Part shown: piece by piece, positions 22,419 to 34,500 of the stretch
Position numbering within the stretch: position 1 is the stretch's first letter
Layout: every line of letters starts with the position of its first letter
DNA from: Aricia agestis
Lineage: Eukaryota > Arthropoda > Insecta > Lepidoptera > Lycaenidae
Reading direction: 5' to 3'
Assembly: GCF_905147365.1 (NCBI RefSeq)
Contig: NC_056428.1
Span: 42,066,001 to 42,130,000 of the forward strand
DNA length: 64,000 nucleotides
The notes under the pieces: model-generated
What the model saw: the letters and a program-made list of their open reading frames with translations, nothing else
What the model was told of the DNA's origin: nothing
Database searches by the model: none
Made by a program: the position numbers and the translations under genes

Positions 22419-24050
22419 AAAAAAACCGGCCAAGTGCGAGTCGGACTCGCGCACCGAGGGTTCCGTACAAACCTGCAAGGTTTACAAAGTTCGTTCATTA
22501 CGACAATCGAGTCATAACTATGGTATTTTTATTGCAAAATGAAATTCATAACATTACAATGGGGAAAGATGGAGGAGCATAAATTTAAGACAAAGATCTC
22601 TTTATCGTTTAAGTAATCCTTTATTTTATATTAACACATATCATTTATCTATAATATAACTGAAACACTTATACTAGCCTTGCAGCAGACTTGCGAAAGT
22701 TCTTTTATTAAAGTTATTTATTTACTAAGTTTTTTAGTCACTATTTAGAAATCTGGTTCAAAAATATTAATTAAGTATTAAATTTGAACCAGACCTGTAA
22801 ATGGTGACTGAAAAAGTTATGAATAGTACCACATTGAACATTGAAGTTCGAAAAAACGTTATCAATAGTTGTACAACTTCGTGTAGTGCTACTGTTTATT
22901 AACGGAAACATGTTTATGGATGAAAAATATGTGGAAATTCCATTTTGGGGATTCATTCTAAAATCTATATTGAATAGTATAATAACTCGCGGTCATTGCT
23001 GTAACTACAATTATGTTTACAATCACAATTTTTTTGGTGGTATAACTACTTAAAATTTTAAGCTTTTCGGAATTTTTCTGTTACCTGTGCTGTAAGCTAT
23101 TGCTTCTTACCAAATTTCGAGATTCTATGTCAACGGGAAGTGGTCTTTAGGTTTTAATTCCCTTGCGTGTAGTTGCGAGTTTCAAAATATGCGGTATCAA
23201 TGGTTGTACTTTTGCGTTTTGCGTTTTTGCGTTGACTTAGAATTTTTTTTTTTTTCACGGGTTAAAGGCAATTAGATCTAAGTATTTGATATGAATTTCA
23301 ACTTGATAGCTCTACGCGTTCATGAGGAAAAAAGTAATAAGTTTATATTTATTAAAAAATATATATTTTGTAATGTAACTAAAAATTTAAGGTTTTCGGA
23401 ATTTTTCCTTTATGTGTGCTATAAAACGTTGCTTCATGCCAAATTTCAAGATTCTAGGTCGACTGGAAGTACCCTTTAGGTTTTGATTCCCTTGCGAGTA
23501 CTTGCGAGTTTCAAAATATGCAGCTTAAATTGCTGTTTCTTTTGATTGCGTTGACATAGAAGTTTGATTTTGTTACAGCTTAAAGGTATTATAGACTTGA
23601 GTATTTGGTATGAATTTCAATTTAATACCTCTACGCGTTTATGAGGAAATGGGTAGTAAGTTTAAAATTATTAAAAAAAAATATATTATGTGATGTAACT
23701 AAAAATTTATGGTTTTCGTAATTTTTCCTTTATCTATGCTATAAGACGTTGCTTCGTACCAAATTTCAAGATTCTGAGTTCACGGGAAGCACCCTGTAGG
23801 TTTTGATTCCCTTGCAAGTGTCGAAAATTTGCGGCATAAACGGCTGTATCTTTTGATTGCGTTGGCTTAGAAGTTTGATTTTTTCACAGCTTCAAGGGAC
23901 AGTAGACTTGAGTAATTGATATAAATTTCAGCTTCATACCTCCACGCGTTCCTGAGAAAAAGGGTCTTGACAGACGGACGGACGGACAGACGGACAACAA
24001 AGTGATCCTATAAGGGTTCCGTTTTTTCCTTTTGAGGTACGGAACCCTAA
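22419..24050. repeat. Left arm of a 1.63-kb inverted repeat
   Basis: Base-for-base reverse complement of 25874-27504 apart from a one-base length shift and a few substitutions (one separates codons ACG and ATG in matching frames). The outer end is aaccggccaagtgcgagtcg. The inner end is a gacagacggacggacggaca stretch followed by tacggaaccctaa. Within the arm, three ~320-bp tandem units begin near 23062, 23393 and 23712 (ttttcggaatttttc variants). No gene. Confidence 0.92.
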
Positions 24051-25873
24051 TACCGCTTAACACGGTTTAACGGACGGCCTTCGCCGGTCGAGGTCACCTA
24101 CTTACTAACAATCGTGTACCCTGTCTGTCTTTGTCAATGGTTTGTGTCCAACACACGTGGTTACGTCTAACTAAAGTTTTAAGTATTCGTTAAAAATGTT
24201 TGCGCCTTAAAATTTTTAATAGCAAGACTTTTTACGATTTGCTTAATGCTTAGTCAATACTAAAATAATATTTCGCCTACTAGTTTTAAAAAGCAATGTT
24301 CTATAATTCTACCAGATTGAGAAATATTCAAGTGCCTATGGTTTTAAAATAGCAAAAACGCAACCGTTTCTTATCGCCTTCGATCTGTTATAGTTCAAGA
24401 GCCGGTAGTCTTCCGGATTATTTTATCTTAAGTTAGTTTCTTTTAATGTTTTTTAATATATTTTAAAAAAGCCTAGTAGTTTAATTTATATCTGTTTTTA
24501 ATTATAATTTTTTGTAGAATAATATCCCGCGATTTTATTATTTCTCAATGTTATTTCTGTTTATATTTTACGATTTTAACCCGATTTATTTGATTACTTG
24601 TTTTTATATTATTTATTTATTCTTACTTTTATTTAAGTTTATATTTATTTAACTAGTATAATATCCGTTTTATTTTTACAGAATCCACCCGATGGCGGCT
24701 CTCAAACTACCAGACCACACACAGCGCTTGACGCCAAGTGGGCGTGTCAGGGCTGCCACACGCGAGAATATATTGTGTTACGCAATCAATGAGCGGGAGT
24801 ATCCTGATGGGAATTTTGAGATTTCCTTACTTTCTATTGTGCTGTAATTAAATACTTTTACTATTTATGTCCTATTTACTGTATATTTTAATATGCTTTT
24901 ATAATATATGTGTTTAATTGTGTAATTTACGTTTTATGTAAAAAATATATTTAGCTATTTTAGGGTTTAATCTTACTTAATTTAATTAATGTTATAATTT
25001 TAATAAAATATTGTTTTTAGTTTATCTAATATTTTACCTATTATTTATGTTTTTATGGCGATTTACTTAATTTAGTTTATTATTATTAGTGCAATTAAAT
25101 GATTTTAATTATTTCCTAATTTTTATTATTTTAATTTTTTATTTACTAAAGTTAAACAATTTTTGATCCGCAGCCCTGGGCGCGTCGGTGGGCGGGGCAG
25201 TGAGCGAGACGGATATCACGCGCGTCAGCCCTACTTGTCCCGCTCGCACTTATGGTGTTGTTGACTGCGTTATCGGATTTGATCTACGGAATGTAGTCCG
25301 GGTGTTGAGAGTTGTTATCTACTATTATTTATTTATTATTAATGTTAATTTTATGAGTAATTATATATTATGAATGGTATATTATATTAATTATTAACGT
25401 TTTAAATTAGTTAAATGTTTTAGTTTTTAATTTAATTAACTTTGCGTTTTTACTATTTTTAGTTATTTTAATTTAATTATTATGCTATTTTTATTTTATT
25501 ATGCTATTTTTATTTAAACTCGAATTTGAATTTTAGTTTTAGGATATTTTTACTATTTAATTATTGTGTTTTAATTTATGGACTTTTAAAGGAGGCAAAA
25601 TTCCCTGTCACACCTCGGACTATGCGACGGCGGCCATTGCTTTGTGGGCGGAGTCAATTATCAGAAGGCTGGTTGTTTGTCTTATCGGTAAAATAAGGTT
25701 ATCACTACTTGGGTGTATTTAACAAATGAGCGGAAACGAACCTGATGGGAATGTTGAATAATCAATTATTTATTATGTATTATTTTAAGTGCTAAGGCTA
25801 AATTCAATTCGTCAATGTATTATTTGTATTATTTATGTAGATACTTTTTATTTTTAATGTTGTTTTATCCTTT
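24051..25873. other. Unique spacer between the inverted-repeat arms
   Basis: 1.8 kb of very AT-rich DNA with small GC-richer islands (24690-24830, 25170-25290, 25600-25700). Two phrases recur at its two ends: atgagcgggagtatcctgat with gggaattttga at 24788, and atgagcggaaacgaacctga with tgggaatgttga at 25727. No coding frame above 61 codons and no transposase. Confidence 0.6.
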
Positions 25874-27504
25874 TTAGGGTTCCGTACCTCAAAAGGAAAA
25901 AACGGAACCCTTATAGGATCACTTTGTTGTCCGTCTGTCCGTCCGTCCGTCTGTCAAGACCCTTTTTCTCAGGAACGCGTGGAGGTATGAAGCTGAAATT
26001 TATATCAATTACTCAAGTCTACTGTCCCTTGAAGCTGTGAAAAAATCAAACTTCTAAGCCAACGCAATCAAAAGATACAGCCGTTTATGCCGCAAATTTT
26101 CGACACTTGCAAGGGAATCAAAACCTACAGGGTGCTTCCCGTGAACTCAGAATCTTGAAATTTGGTACGAAGCAACGTCTTATAGCATAGATAAAGGAAA
26201 AATTACGAAAACCATAAATTTTTAGTTACATCACATAATATATTTTTTTTTAATAATTTTAAACTTACTACCCATTTCCTCATAAACGCGTAGAGGTATT
26301 AAATTGAAATTCATACCAAATACTCAAGTCTATAATACCTTTAAGCTGTAACAAAATCAAACTTCTATGTCAACGCAATCAAAAGAAACAGCAATTTAAG
26401 CTGCATATTTTGAAACTCGCAAGTACTCGCAAGGGAATCAAAACCTAAAGGGTACTTCCAGTCGACCTAGAATCTTGAAATTTGGCATGAAGCAACATTT
26501 TATAGCACACATAAAGGAAAAATTCCGAAAACCTTAAATTTTTAGTTACATTACAAAATATATATTTTTTAATAAATATAAACTTATTACTTTTTTCCTC
26601 ATGAACGCGTAGAGCTATCAAGTTGAAATTCATATCAAATACTTAGATCTAATTGCCTTTAACCCGTGAAAAAAAAAAAATTCTAAGTCAACGCAAAAAC
26701 GCAAAACGCAAAAGTACAACCATTGATACCGCATATTTTGAAACTCGCAACTACACGCAAGGGAATTAAAACCTAAAGACCACTTCCCGTTGACATAGAA
26801 TCTCGAAATTTGGTAAGAAGCAATAGCTTACAGCACAGGTAACAGAAAAATTCCGAAAAGCTTAAAATTTTAAGTAGTTATACCACCAAAAAAATTGTGA
26901 TTGTAAACATAATTGTAGTTACAGCAATGACCGCGAGTTATTATACTATTCAATATAGATTTTAGAATGAATCCCCAAAATGGAATTTCCACATATTTTT
27001 CATCCATAAACATGTTTCCGTTAATAAACAGTAGCACTACACGAAGTTGTACAACTATTGATAACGTTTTTTCGAACTTCAATGTTCAATGTGGTACTAT
27101 TCATAACTTTTTCAGTCACCATTTACAGGTCTGGTTCAAATTTAATACTTAATTAATATTTTTGAACCAGATTTCTAAATAGTGACTAAAAAACTTAGTA
27201 AATAAATAACTTTAATAAAAGAACTTTCGCAAGTCTGCTGCAAGGCTAGTATAAGTGTTTCAGTTATATTATAGATAAATGATATGTGTTAATATAAAAT
27301 AAAGGATTACTTAAACGATAAAGAGATCTTTGTCTTAAATTTATGCTCCTCCATCTTTCCCCATTGTAATGTTATGAATTTCATTTTGCAATAAAAATAC
27401 CATAGTTATGACTCGATTGTCGTAATGAACGAACTTTGTAAACCTTGCAGGTTTGTACGGAACCCTCGGTGCGCGAGTCCGACTCGCACTTGGCCGGTTT
27501 TTTT
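25874..27504. repeat. Right arm of the 1.63-kb inverted repeat
   Basis: Mirror image of 22419-24050. The pairing is exact at both ends (22426 with 27497, and 24041 with 25883). High arm identity over 1.6 kb implies a recent origin or ongoing gene conversion. Confidence 0.92.
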
Positions 27505-27681
27505 AGTATTTAAATGGCCGAATTTTAATGAATTATTATTTGTGTACTATTATATATTGTTTATAACTTATTTATCCTTAAAATGTTTTATGTAAGTATG
27601 GGTTAACTTAAGTAAAAGTATGCTGACACAACACAGACACAGACTATACAATTAATTCTCGACCGGCGAAAACTTCGTCAT

Positions 27682-27869
27682 TTGCAGCCCTAATTCTCGT
27701 GACCTAGTTTCAATCCTGACGTCACGAAAAACTTACGTAGAATTGTAATTACTGCCAAACTACTGAACAGATTTAAATGAAATTTGGCAAATTGGCAGTT
27801 ATATTTAGTACTATTCAATCTATATTTTATCTGTTTTATTCTTAGGTGCGTTTAGTATTAGGGCTGCAA
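27682..27869. mobile_element. Small MITE-like element
   Basis: Perfect 13-bp inverted ends TTGCAGCCCTAAT / ATTAGGGCTGCAA enclose 162 bp. The similarity continues weakly outside (cttcgtcat against ttcgctta). Confidence 0.5.
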
Positions 27870-28876
27870 TAAGCGAAATTCCTTAGTAGGGGGCGTGGCA
27901 CGGCCTCCGTATTTTTTCTACATGGAATTTCGCTGTTCCTTATATACTAAATAAAACTTAAAATACTAATTTAAATTTAATGGGGCTTTCTTAGTTTTAA
28001 AATATGTATATCTATCTATATTTACATCAAATTTGGGCTTCTTAGCCCTACTAGAAGTCAATTAAAATTAACTGTTAAAATTTGTGTCCTTTTCACTTGC
28101 TAATATGTATAAAACTGCCACTTAACTTGGTTCCTGGAGTTTCTGGCTGCCGGTGAGTGTTCCTGAGGTCGGTCCGCTGGTCTCCTGCAAGTCTAGACCG
28201 CGTAGGTCACGGTCTAGACTTTTTAGTATTTTTGGTTTTCCAGCTAAACCAAACGCCAGATCGCCACAAAATTTTGCACACGGCAGGTCCTCACAGTGTC
28301 CCACAGCACAAAATCATAAAAAACCTAGGTTGTCGCTTTTAATCGCGAGATCTAGGTGTCCTAAGTTTTAAGTCTTTTTGAGAGCCGTTTATCTCCGGAT
28401 CTATGAGTCCGATTGAAATTCGGAAAACGGCTCTGAATAGCCCCTGCTGTCCCGCTTCGAGTAGTGTATGTTTCTTTCCTCCCCCGCACTTCCCCGCGCA
28501 CGCACCTCTGCGTCCTCTCCTGGTTTTTGGGCTGCTGCTCCTCAACCAATTGCCAGAAAAATCTGGTTTTTTGGGGGAAGCAGCTCAGGGATCTTGCACG
28601 TCTTCTGGAGTAAGAAAACGGGGTGGTCGTCGCGACAGATCGCGCGCCGCACGCGTCTGAATGCCGGAAGTAGCCGAAAAATCGGGTTTTTCCGAGTTTT
28701 TTCCGTGTAGGTTGGTCCAATTTCGACGCGGTTTTCGCTGATACACTAGTCACGTTTTTCCGCGTCGAATGATATATCACACTAAGCACTTTTGCACTTT
28801 CGGCCGCGTAAATTGAATTTAAATGCGGAGCGCGCGATTTTGCGTGTGTCTCTGGCCACGCTCGGAGCGGAACTCC
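27870..28876. other. Proximal subtelomere, GC rising towards the telomeric array
   Basis: No gene is supported. From about 28120 the DNA becomes GC-rich and many shadow frames open on both strands, none with a domain. A perfect 11-bp inverted repeat (agtctagaccg / cggtctagact) lies at 28190-28220. The sequence joins the first TTAGG unit at 28877 without a poly(A) or other visible scar. It may be the remnant of another element. Confidence 0.5.
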
Positions 28877-28955
28877 GGTTAGGTTAGGTTAGGTTAGGTT
28901 AGGTTAGGTTAGGTTAGGTTAGGTTAGGTTAGGTTAGGTTAGGTTAGGTTAGGTT
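28877..28955. repeat. First telomeric array, (TTAGG)n
   Basis: About 16 perfect units in GGTTA phase. This is the centromere-side edge of the telomeric domain; everything distal is telomeric repeat or element inserted in it. Confidence 0.97.
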
Positions 28956-29332
28956 GAACTTGATTTTCCTTGGGCGGAGCCTATGTCCTTCAAGGGATTT
29001 TCATGTTCTTGGTGGCGTTGGAAAGAGGCTGTCTCAGGCGATTTTTCGACAGTTGAATTTTTGCTCCACGCCATCTGGTGGCGGAGTAAATCAACTTTTG
29101 ATTTTTTCAACTTTTATTATTTTCTGTATATATTTTTATTAGTTGTATTTTGGTTGTGGGTTACTTTTTGTGTTATTTTTTGGTGGTTAGGGTTAGGTTT
29201 ACTTTATTTTTTCTATTTTGTTGTTTTTAGTGTCGTTCCTTGTGGTACACCAGGGCATATTATTGTGCCTTGTGATACTCCAGGTCCGACGAGTAGGTTA
29301 TTTTAATTTTTGTCTGTTGACTTTAGGTTGAC

Positions 29333-31573
29333 ATGACAGGGGGTGATGGTAGGAGTCAAGGAGGGGGGTCTAAGAAGAAGGGGGATGAGGAATTTAGGAG
29401 TAGGAGCGGGAGTGAAATGGACTCCGATAGGTGTGCTGGTCGGAGGGGTTTGACCCTTTCCTATGGGGCTGCGGCTGGGACATCAACGAGCCGAGTCACA
29501 GTCCGTGGAGGAATCTCCCTGGGAGAAATTCTAGGCGAGGATTGGGCGATGCCCTCTGCGTCGGTTTCGGTGTCGGAGTCGGAACACCTGACTCGTAAAC
29601 GCCTTTACTCGGAGCGTTCCGCCTCCGATTCCGAAGGGACTGATGCTGCCTTGGGCAGGGCTAAGAAGGTCACTGCTGCCAGGCGTGGTAGAGGCCGCGG
29701 GACGGCCAAATTGTTGACGGCGGCCCGACAGGCACTTTCAGAGAAGGAGGCGCAAAAGGCGGAGGATTTTGTGGCCTCGTTGGACAAGCAATCCTTCCGG
29801 AAGTCTCCGGTGAAGGAGATTGCATGTGAGAGGCCGGGTCCTTTGGACCTAGATGTGGACCAAATGGCGGCTGATGACTTGATGTCCACGGCTGTTGGGG
29901 GGCTTGATGACATCCTCTATATAGCTAGCAGATCCACCAATCTCAAAGGTGGATATGCTAGCAAGATCCGTAGAGCCACTGGTGTCATCAGGTCTGTTTT
30001 GGAGACTTTGGCGACGAGGACAGAGGTAGAGGAGACGCGTCGTCTTCGTGCCGACAATAATCGGCTGCAGAGGGAGGTGGCCAACCTTAAGGAGGAGGTC
30101 CGCGCATACCGGCGCGACTTCGAAGAGGCGAAGAAGGCGGCAGTAGCTCAGCGTAACCCTACGCTGAGTGATGAGCAGCTGAGTTCTCTCGAGGGCAGCA
30201 TAGCTCGTATGGTCGGCAACATGATTGACGGCCGGCTTGCGGCCATCAAAGATAGGTTGCCGCCTCCCCCAATTGTTCGCCCGCCATTGGCTGCGGACAA
30301 AAAGAGAGCGACACAAGAAGCCAGCGGGGTCTCTACGGCTTCGATTTCTAGGCGAGAGGCGAGAGAGAAGTCGCCAATTATTGGGGTGCCAAGAGCCTCC
30401 AATCAATCGGTTCCTGTGGTGGCTTCTCCACGTGAGCGGGAGGAGTTTCCTCCACTTCCGGTCCGTCCTGAGACGCGCCCTGCCCCCACCAACGCCCCTA
30501 CTAAGAAGGGCAAAGGCAAGGGCAAGGGTAAGAGGACTAAGGAGACAGAATGGACCAATTTTGGCCCTTCTGTTCCTAATGGAGCTTCACAGGGCGAACA
30601 AAGTCTTTCGGAGGCTGCGCAGCAGCCTCCTTCGCAGCATGGGTCGGTAGTGGTTGCACCGCAACAGCAGTCGGAGACGGCTGAAGGGTGGTCCGAGGTC
30701 GTCCGTCGCAAGGGGGCGAAGAAGAAGCCCAAAGCAAAGGCCAAGGAGGCACCGAAAAGTGCCCCCAAGGGCAAGAAGTTGACACTCCCGAAATCCGAGG
30801 CGATAATTGTTAAATTGCGTCCGGAGGCTCAACAATCGGGAGTGTCCTATTGTGAGGCCCTCACAAAGGCCAGGCTGGCGGTGGACCCGCAGGAGTTTGG
30901 CTTGGGGCCGCTGAGGGTTCGGACTTCAGCGACGGGGGCTCGTCTAATCGAGGTCCCTGGTAGGACGAGCCGTGACAAGGCGGATCAGCTGGCGAATAAG
31001 CTGGCCTCTGTGTTGTCAGATGTGGCAGTGGTTTCTAGACCCATCCTGACTGCGTGCTTTAAATTGACGGGTCTGGACGATACTGCCAACGCAGCTAATA
31101 TTAAAGCGGCGGTGGCGAAAGAGGGTGGCTGTGACTCCGAGCGGGTCTGGGTTGGAGATATTTTCCGCAGTCCTCGCGGAATAGGATTTGCGAGAATGTC
31201 CTGCCCGATTACTGCGGGTAAGGAACTGCTGCGCAAGGGCGGTTTCTGTGTCGGCTGGAGCCGTGTCAGGGTCGAGCATGAGGGCATGCGACCCAGGCAC
31301 TGCTTCAGATGCTATGAGATGGGGCACTCCTCCATCATGTGCCCCTCAAAGACTGACCGCAGCCAGCTTTGTCGCCGCTGCAGTAAGCCCGGACACAAGG
31401 TCAGCACCTGCACATCGGAGCCTCATTGCGCTGCATGTGCAGATGCTGGCCGTAAGTCAGACCACGTGATGGCGGGGAAGGCGTGTAACCCCCCATCCAC
31501 TCGTGGTAAAGCTCTCCCCCCAAGACCGTCGGGAAGAGAGCAGGAGGCGCCTGAGGCCGAGATGTCAGAGTAA
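29333..31573 (+). CDS. E1 ORF1: Gag protein, 746 aa
   Basis: The Gag-like partner of ORF2; in this family it binds element RNA and takes it to telomeres. The start ATG (MTGGDGRSQ) follows the 377-bp 5' UTR. A basic RRGRGRGTAK stretch lies at about residue 117, a coiled segment (RLRADNNRLQREVANLKEEV) near 235-270, the conserved RPPLAADKK near 320, and a long Lys/Ala/Pro-rich linker. Three knuckles follow from about residue 655: CFRCYEMGHSSIMC, CRRCSKPGHKVSTC and a longer CAACADAGRKSDH...C. It lacks the RGRPPTTGQYVG motif of the E3-E7 Gags. The stop TAA shares its last A with the ORF2 ATG. Confidence 0.93.
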   Translation: MTGGDGRSQGGGSKKKGDEEFRSRSGSEMDSDRCAGRRGLTLSYGAAAGTSTSRVTVRGGISLGEILGEDWAMPSASVSVSESEHLTRKRLYSERSASDSEGTDAALGRAKKVTAARRGRGRGTAKLLTAARQALSEKEAQKAEDFVASLDKQSFRKSPVKEIACERPGPLDLDVDQMAADDLMSTAVGGLDDILYIASRSTNLKGGYASKIRRATGVIRSVLETLATRTEVEETRRLRADNNRLQREVANLKEEVRAYRRDFEEAKKAAVAQRNPTLSDEQLSSLEGSIARMVGNMIDGRLAAIKDRLPPPPIVRPPLAADKKRATQEASGVSTASISRREAREKSPIIGVPRASNQSVPVVASPREREEFPPLPVRPETRPAPTNAPTKKGKGKGKGKRTKETEWTNFGPSVPNGASQGEQSLSEAAQQPPSQHGSVVVAPQQQSETAEGWSEVVRRKGAKKKPKAKAKEAPKSAPKGKKLTLPKSEAIIVKLRPEAQQSGVSYCEALTKARLAVDPQEFGLGPLRVRTSATGARLIEVPGRTSRDKADQLANKLASVLSDVAVVSRPILTACFKLTGLDDTANAANIKAAVAKEGGCDSERVWVGDIFRSPRGIGFARMSCPITAGKELLRKGGFCVGWSRVRVEHEGMRPRHCFRCYEMGHSSIMCPSKTDRSQLCRRCSKPGHKVSTCTSEPHCAACADAGRKSDHVMAGKACNPPSTRGKALPPRPSGREQEAPEAEMSE

Positions 31574-34500
31574 TGCCAGGACATCTCGGTTTCTTACAGG
31601 CGAATGTTAACCACTCCGCTGCGGCTCAGGATCTCCTCCTGCAGTCGATGGCGGAGTGGCTTGTTGATGTAGTGGTGGTAGCGGAGCCGTATTTTGTGCC
31701 TCATCTGCCACATTGGGCAGGAGACACGGATGGCTCCGTTGCCGTTGTATCCAGGCAAGGTGTCGGCCCCCCTCTCATACCTAAAATGAGGGGGCCGGGG
31801 TACGTTGCTGTGGTCCGGGGAGAGATTGCCATAGTAGGCGTTTATTTCTCCCCGAATCAAAATTTGGCGGCTTTGGAGCGGTTCCTGGATGTGCTGGTGC
31901 CGCTCATAAGCAGGCTGACTCCTTTCCCGGTAGTCGTGGCGGGGGACTTCAACGCTAAGTCCTCGGCGTGGGGGTCCCCAATCACGAATCCGAAAGGGAG
32001 GGAGGTTGAGGAATGGGCGGTGGCTACGGGGCTGTCTCTTATCAATCACGGGACGGTCCCGACCTGCGTGCGATGGAATGGAGAGTCAGTGGTAGATCTG
32101 ACCTTCGCCACGCCAGATATCGCACGCAGGATTGGAGGATGGAGGGTGATTACGGAGTTGGAGACACTTTCGGACCACCGTTATATTCGGTTCGAGGTGT
32201 CTCCGCCCTCCAGGTCAAGTCCGGCGTTGTCCAGGGGTCGTAGCAGGTTCCCACGTTGGGCCTTGTCTAGGCTCGATCGGGAACTGGCGGAGGAGGCCGC
32301 GATCGTCGGCCGCTGGTGTCTTCCGTCGACGTGGCAAGGTCAAGGGGTTGATGGAATGGCTGGCTGTTTCGGAGACGTACTCACAAACGTCTGCCGGGCA
32401 GCCATGCCGAGGTTGAATGGTCCACCCCCTCCACGTCGAGCGGTTTACTGGTGGTCGAGTGAACTGACAGACCTTCGCGCTGCCTGTAATGCGGCGCGTC
32501 GCGCTTATGGACGCAGCAGGCGGCGCCGACCCCAGGACATAGAGCGGGATGGCCGGCTGCACAGGGTCTACGTGGAAAAAAGAGAGGCCCTGAAGCTGGC
32601 CATGAGCCGAGCTAAGGAGGCAGCATGGTTGGAGCTGGTAGAGGGTCTTAATAATGACCCTTGGGGTCGACCGTATAAAAGGGCGCGGGATAAACTCCGC
32701 GTCCAGTCGACCCCGTTGACGGAATCGCTCCAACCGGAGCTGCTGGGGAGCATCGTCAGGGAACTGTTCCCTGCCCCCCCAGCCGAATTTGCTCCGCCTC
32801 AAATGGCTCGGCCAACGCCGGACTTGGCCTTGGAGGAGGGTGTTCCGCCACCCGTCACCGATCAGGAGATGGAGATGGTACTGTCCCGTCTCCGTGACAA
32901 GAAGAGGGCGCCGGGTCCGGACGGGGTGCACGGGAAGGTGCTATCATTGGCACTCGTGCATCTCGAGGAACCCCTTCGGGAACTGTTTGACCAGTGTCTT
33001 CAATCTGGGCAGTTCCCGAAGGGATGGAAGAGAGGCCGACTCGTCCTTTTGCCTAAAGGAGGTCGGCCACCGGACCAGGCGTCGGCGGTAAGACCGATAG
33101 TGTTGCTGAACGAGGTCGGGAAGGCACTGGAACGTATTGTGGCTTCACGACTCGTTCAGCACTTGGAGGAGGGCCCGGGACCGAAACTGTCTAATCATCA
33201 GTACGGTTTCCGGGTTGGTCGGTCTACCGTCGATGCCATGCGGTACCTACGGTCGGTGACGCAGGAGGCGGAACGCGAAGGGGATGTGGTGTTGGGGGTG
33301 TCGCTCGACATAGCCAATGCTTTCAACAGCCTTCCTCACAGCGTGATACTCGGGGCACTGGAGTACTTCGGTGTCCCCTTGTATATCAGAAGGCTGGTGG
33401 GAGATTGGCTCTCCGACAGAGAGGTCGTGTGGGAAAACCGGGACGGGGTCCTGGTGTTGGTGGAGGTCGATTGCGGTGTCCCACAGGGTTCGGCACTTGG
33501 GCCGGGTCTGTGGGTCATTGGCTATGACTGGGTCCTGCGATGCTGCCTCCTCCCCGGGATAGGTGTCTCCGCTTATGCGGATGACACCTTTATTACAGCC
33601 CGGGGGAGGACTTTTCAAGAGGCGGCGCGGCTGGCCGAATCGGCAATATCGCTGGTGGTCAGCCGCATAAGACGGTTAGGGCTTCGAGTCCGTTTCGAGA
33701 AGACCGAAGCCCTTATGTTTATGTTTCGCGGACCCGGTAAAAGGGGGCCTCCACCAGGTGCACGACTTCGTGTCGGAGACGAGGAGATCAGGGTGAGCCC
33801 CACCATCAAGTATCTTGGGCTCACCCTGGATGGAAGGTGGACCTTCGGTCCCCATTTCCAGCAGCTGGGACCGAAGGTCATAAGAGCGGCATCCTCACTG
33901 GGTCGACTCCTGCCAAATGTGGGAGGGCCCAGCCAAGCCTGTCGGCAGCTGTACTCCGGGGTGTGCCGGAGTATGGCTTTGTACGGTGCCCCAATATGGG
34001 TGGATGCTCTCACCGTGCGTAATAGGGCCCTGCTGCACAAAATGCAGCGGGTCATAGCGGTGAGAGTCATCAGGGGCTACCGTACAGTCTCTTGGGCGGC
34101 AGCAACTGCTCTGGCGGGGGAACCGCCATGGGAGCTCACGGCGAGGGTGCTCGCCGAATTGAACCTCCTCATCACTGAGGGGAGGTCGAATGGCGAAGCC
34201 CCTTCGTGGGAGGAGCTTAGGCGGTTCCGGAGACTCGGAGAGCAGTGGTTGCTGAGGAGGTGGGGTGAGGATCTGGCGCAGACCCGGTACGGTCAACGTA
34301 CCGCCGAGGCACTGCGTCCAGTTCTTGCGGCGTGGATGCGCCGCAAGAAAAAACCCCTCACTTTCCGCCTTACACAGGTGCTCACCGGGCACGGATGCTT
34401 CGGTGAGTACCTGTGTAAGGTCGCCAGGAGAGAGCCAACGCCAGCCTGCCATGAATGCGGCGCTGCGGAGGACACGGCCCAGCATACCCTCGAGGTGTGC

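Noticed and set aside
25188..25373. ORF in the loop of the large inverted repeat as a transposase
   Set aside because: Only 61 codons, no DDE or other motif, and no similarity to transposases that I recognise.
32215..32931. Long antisense frames within the retrotransposon ORFs (for example 238 codons here, 247 codons at 41610-42353, 335 codons at 52107-53114)
   Set aside because: They mirror GC-rich coding sequence on the other strand, have no domain, and recur at the same place in every copy, as shadow frames do.
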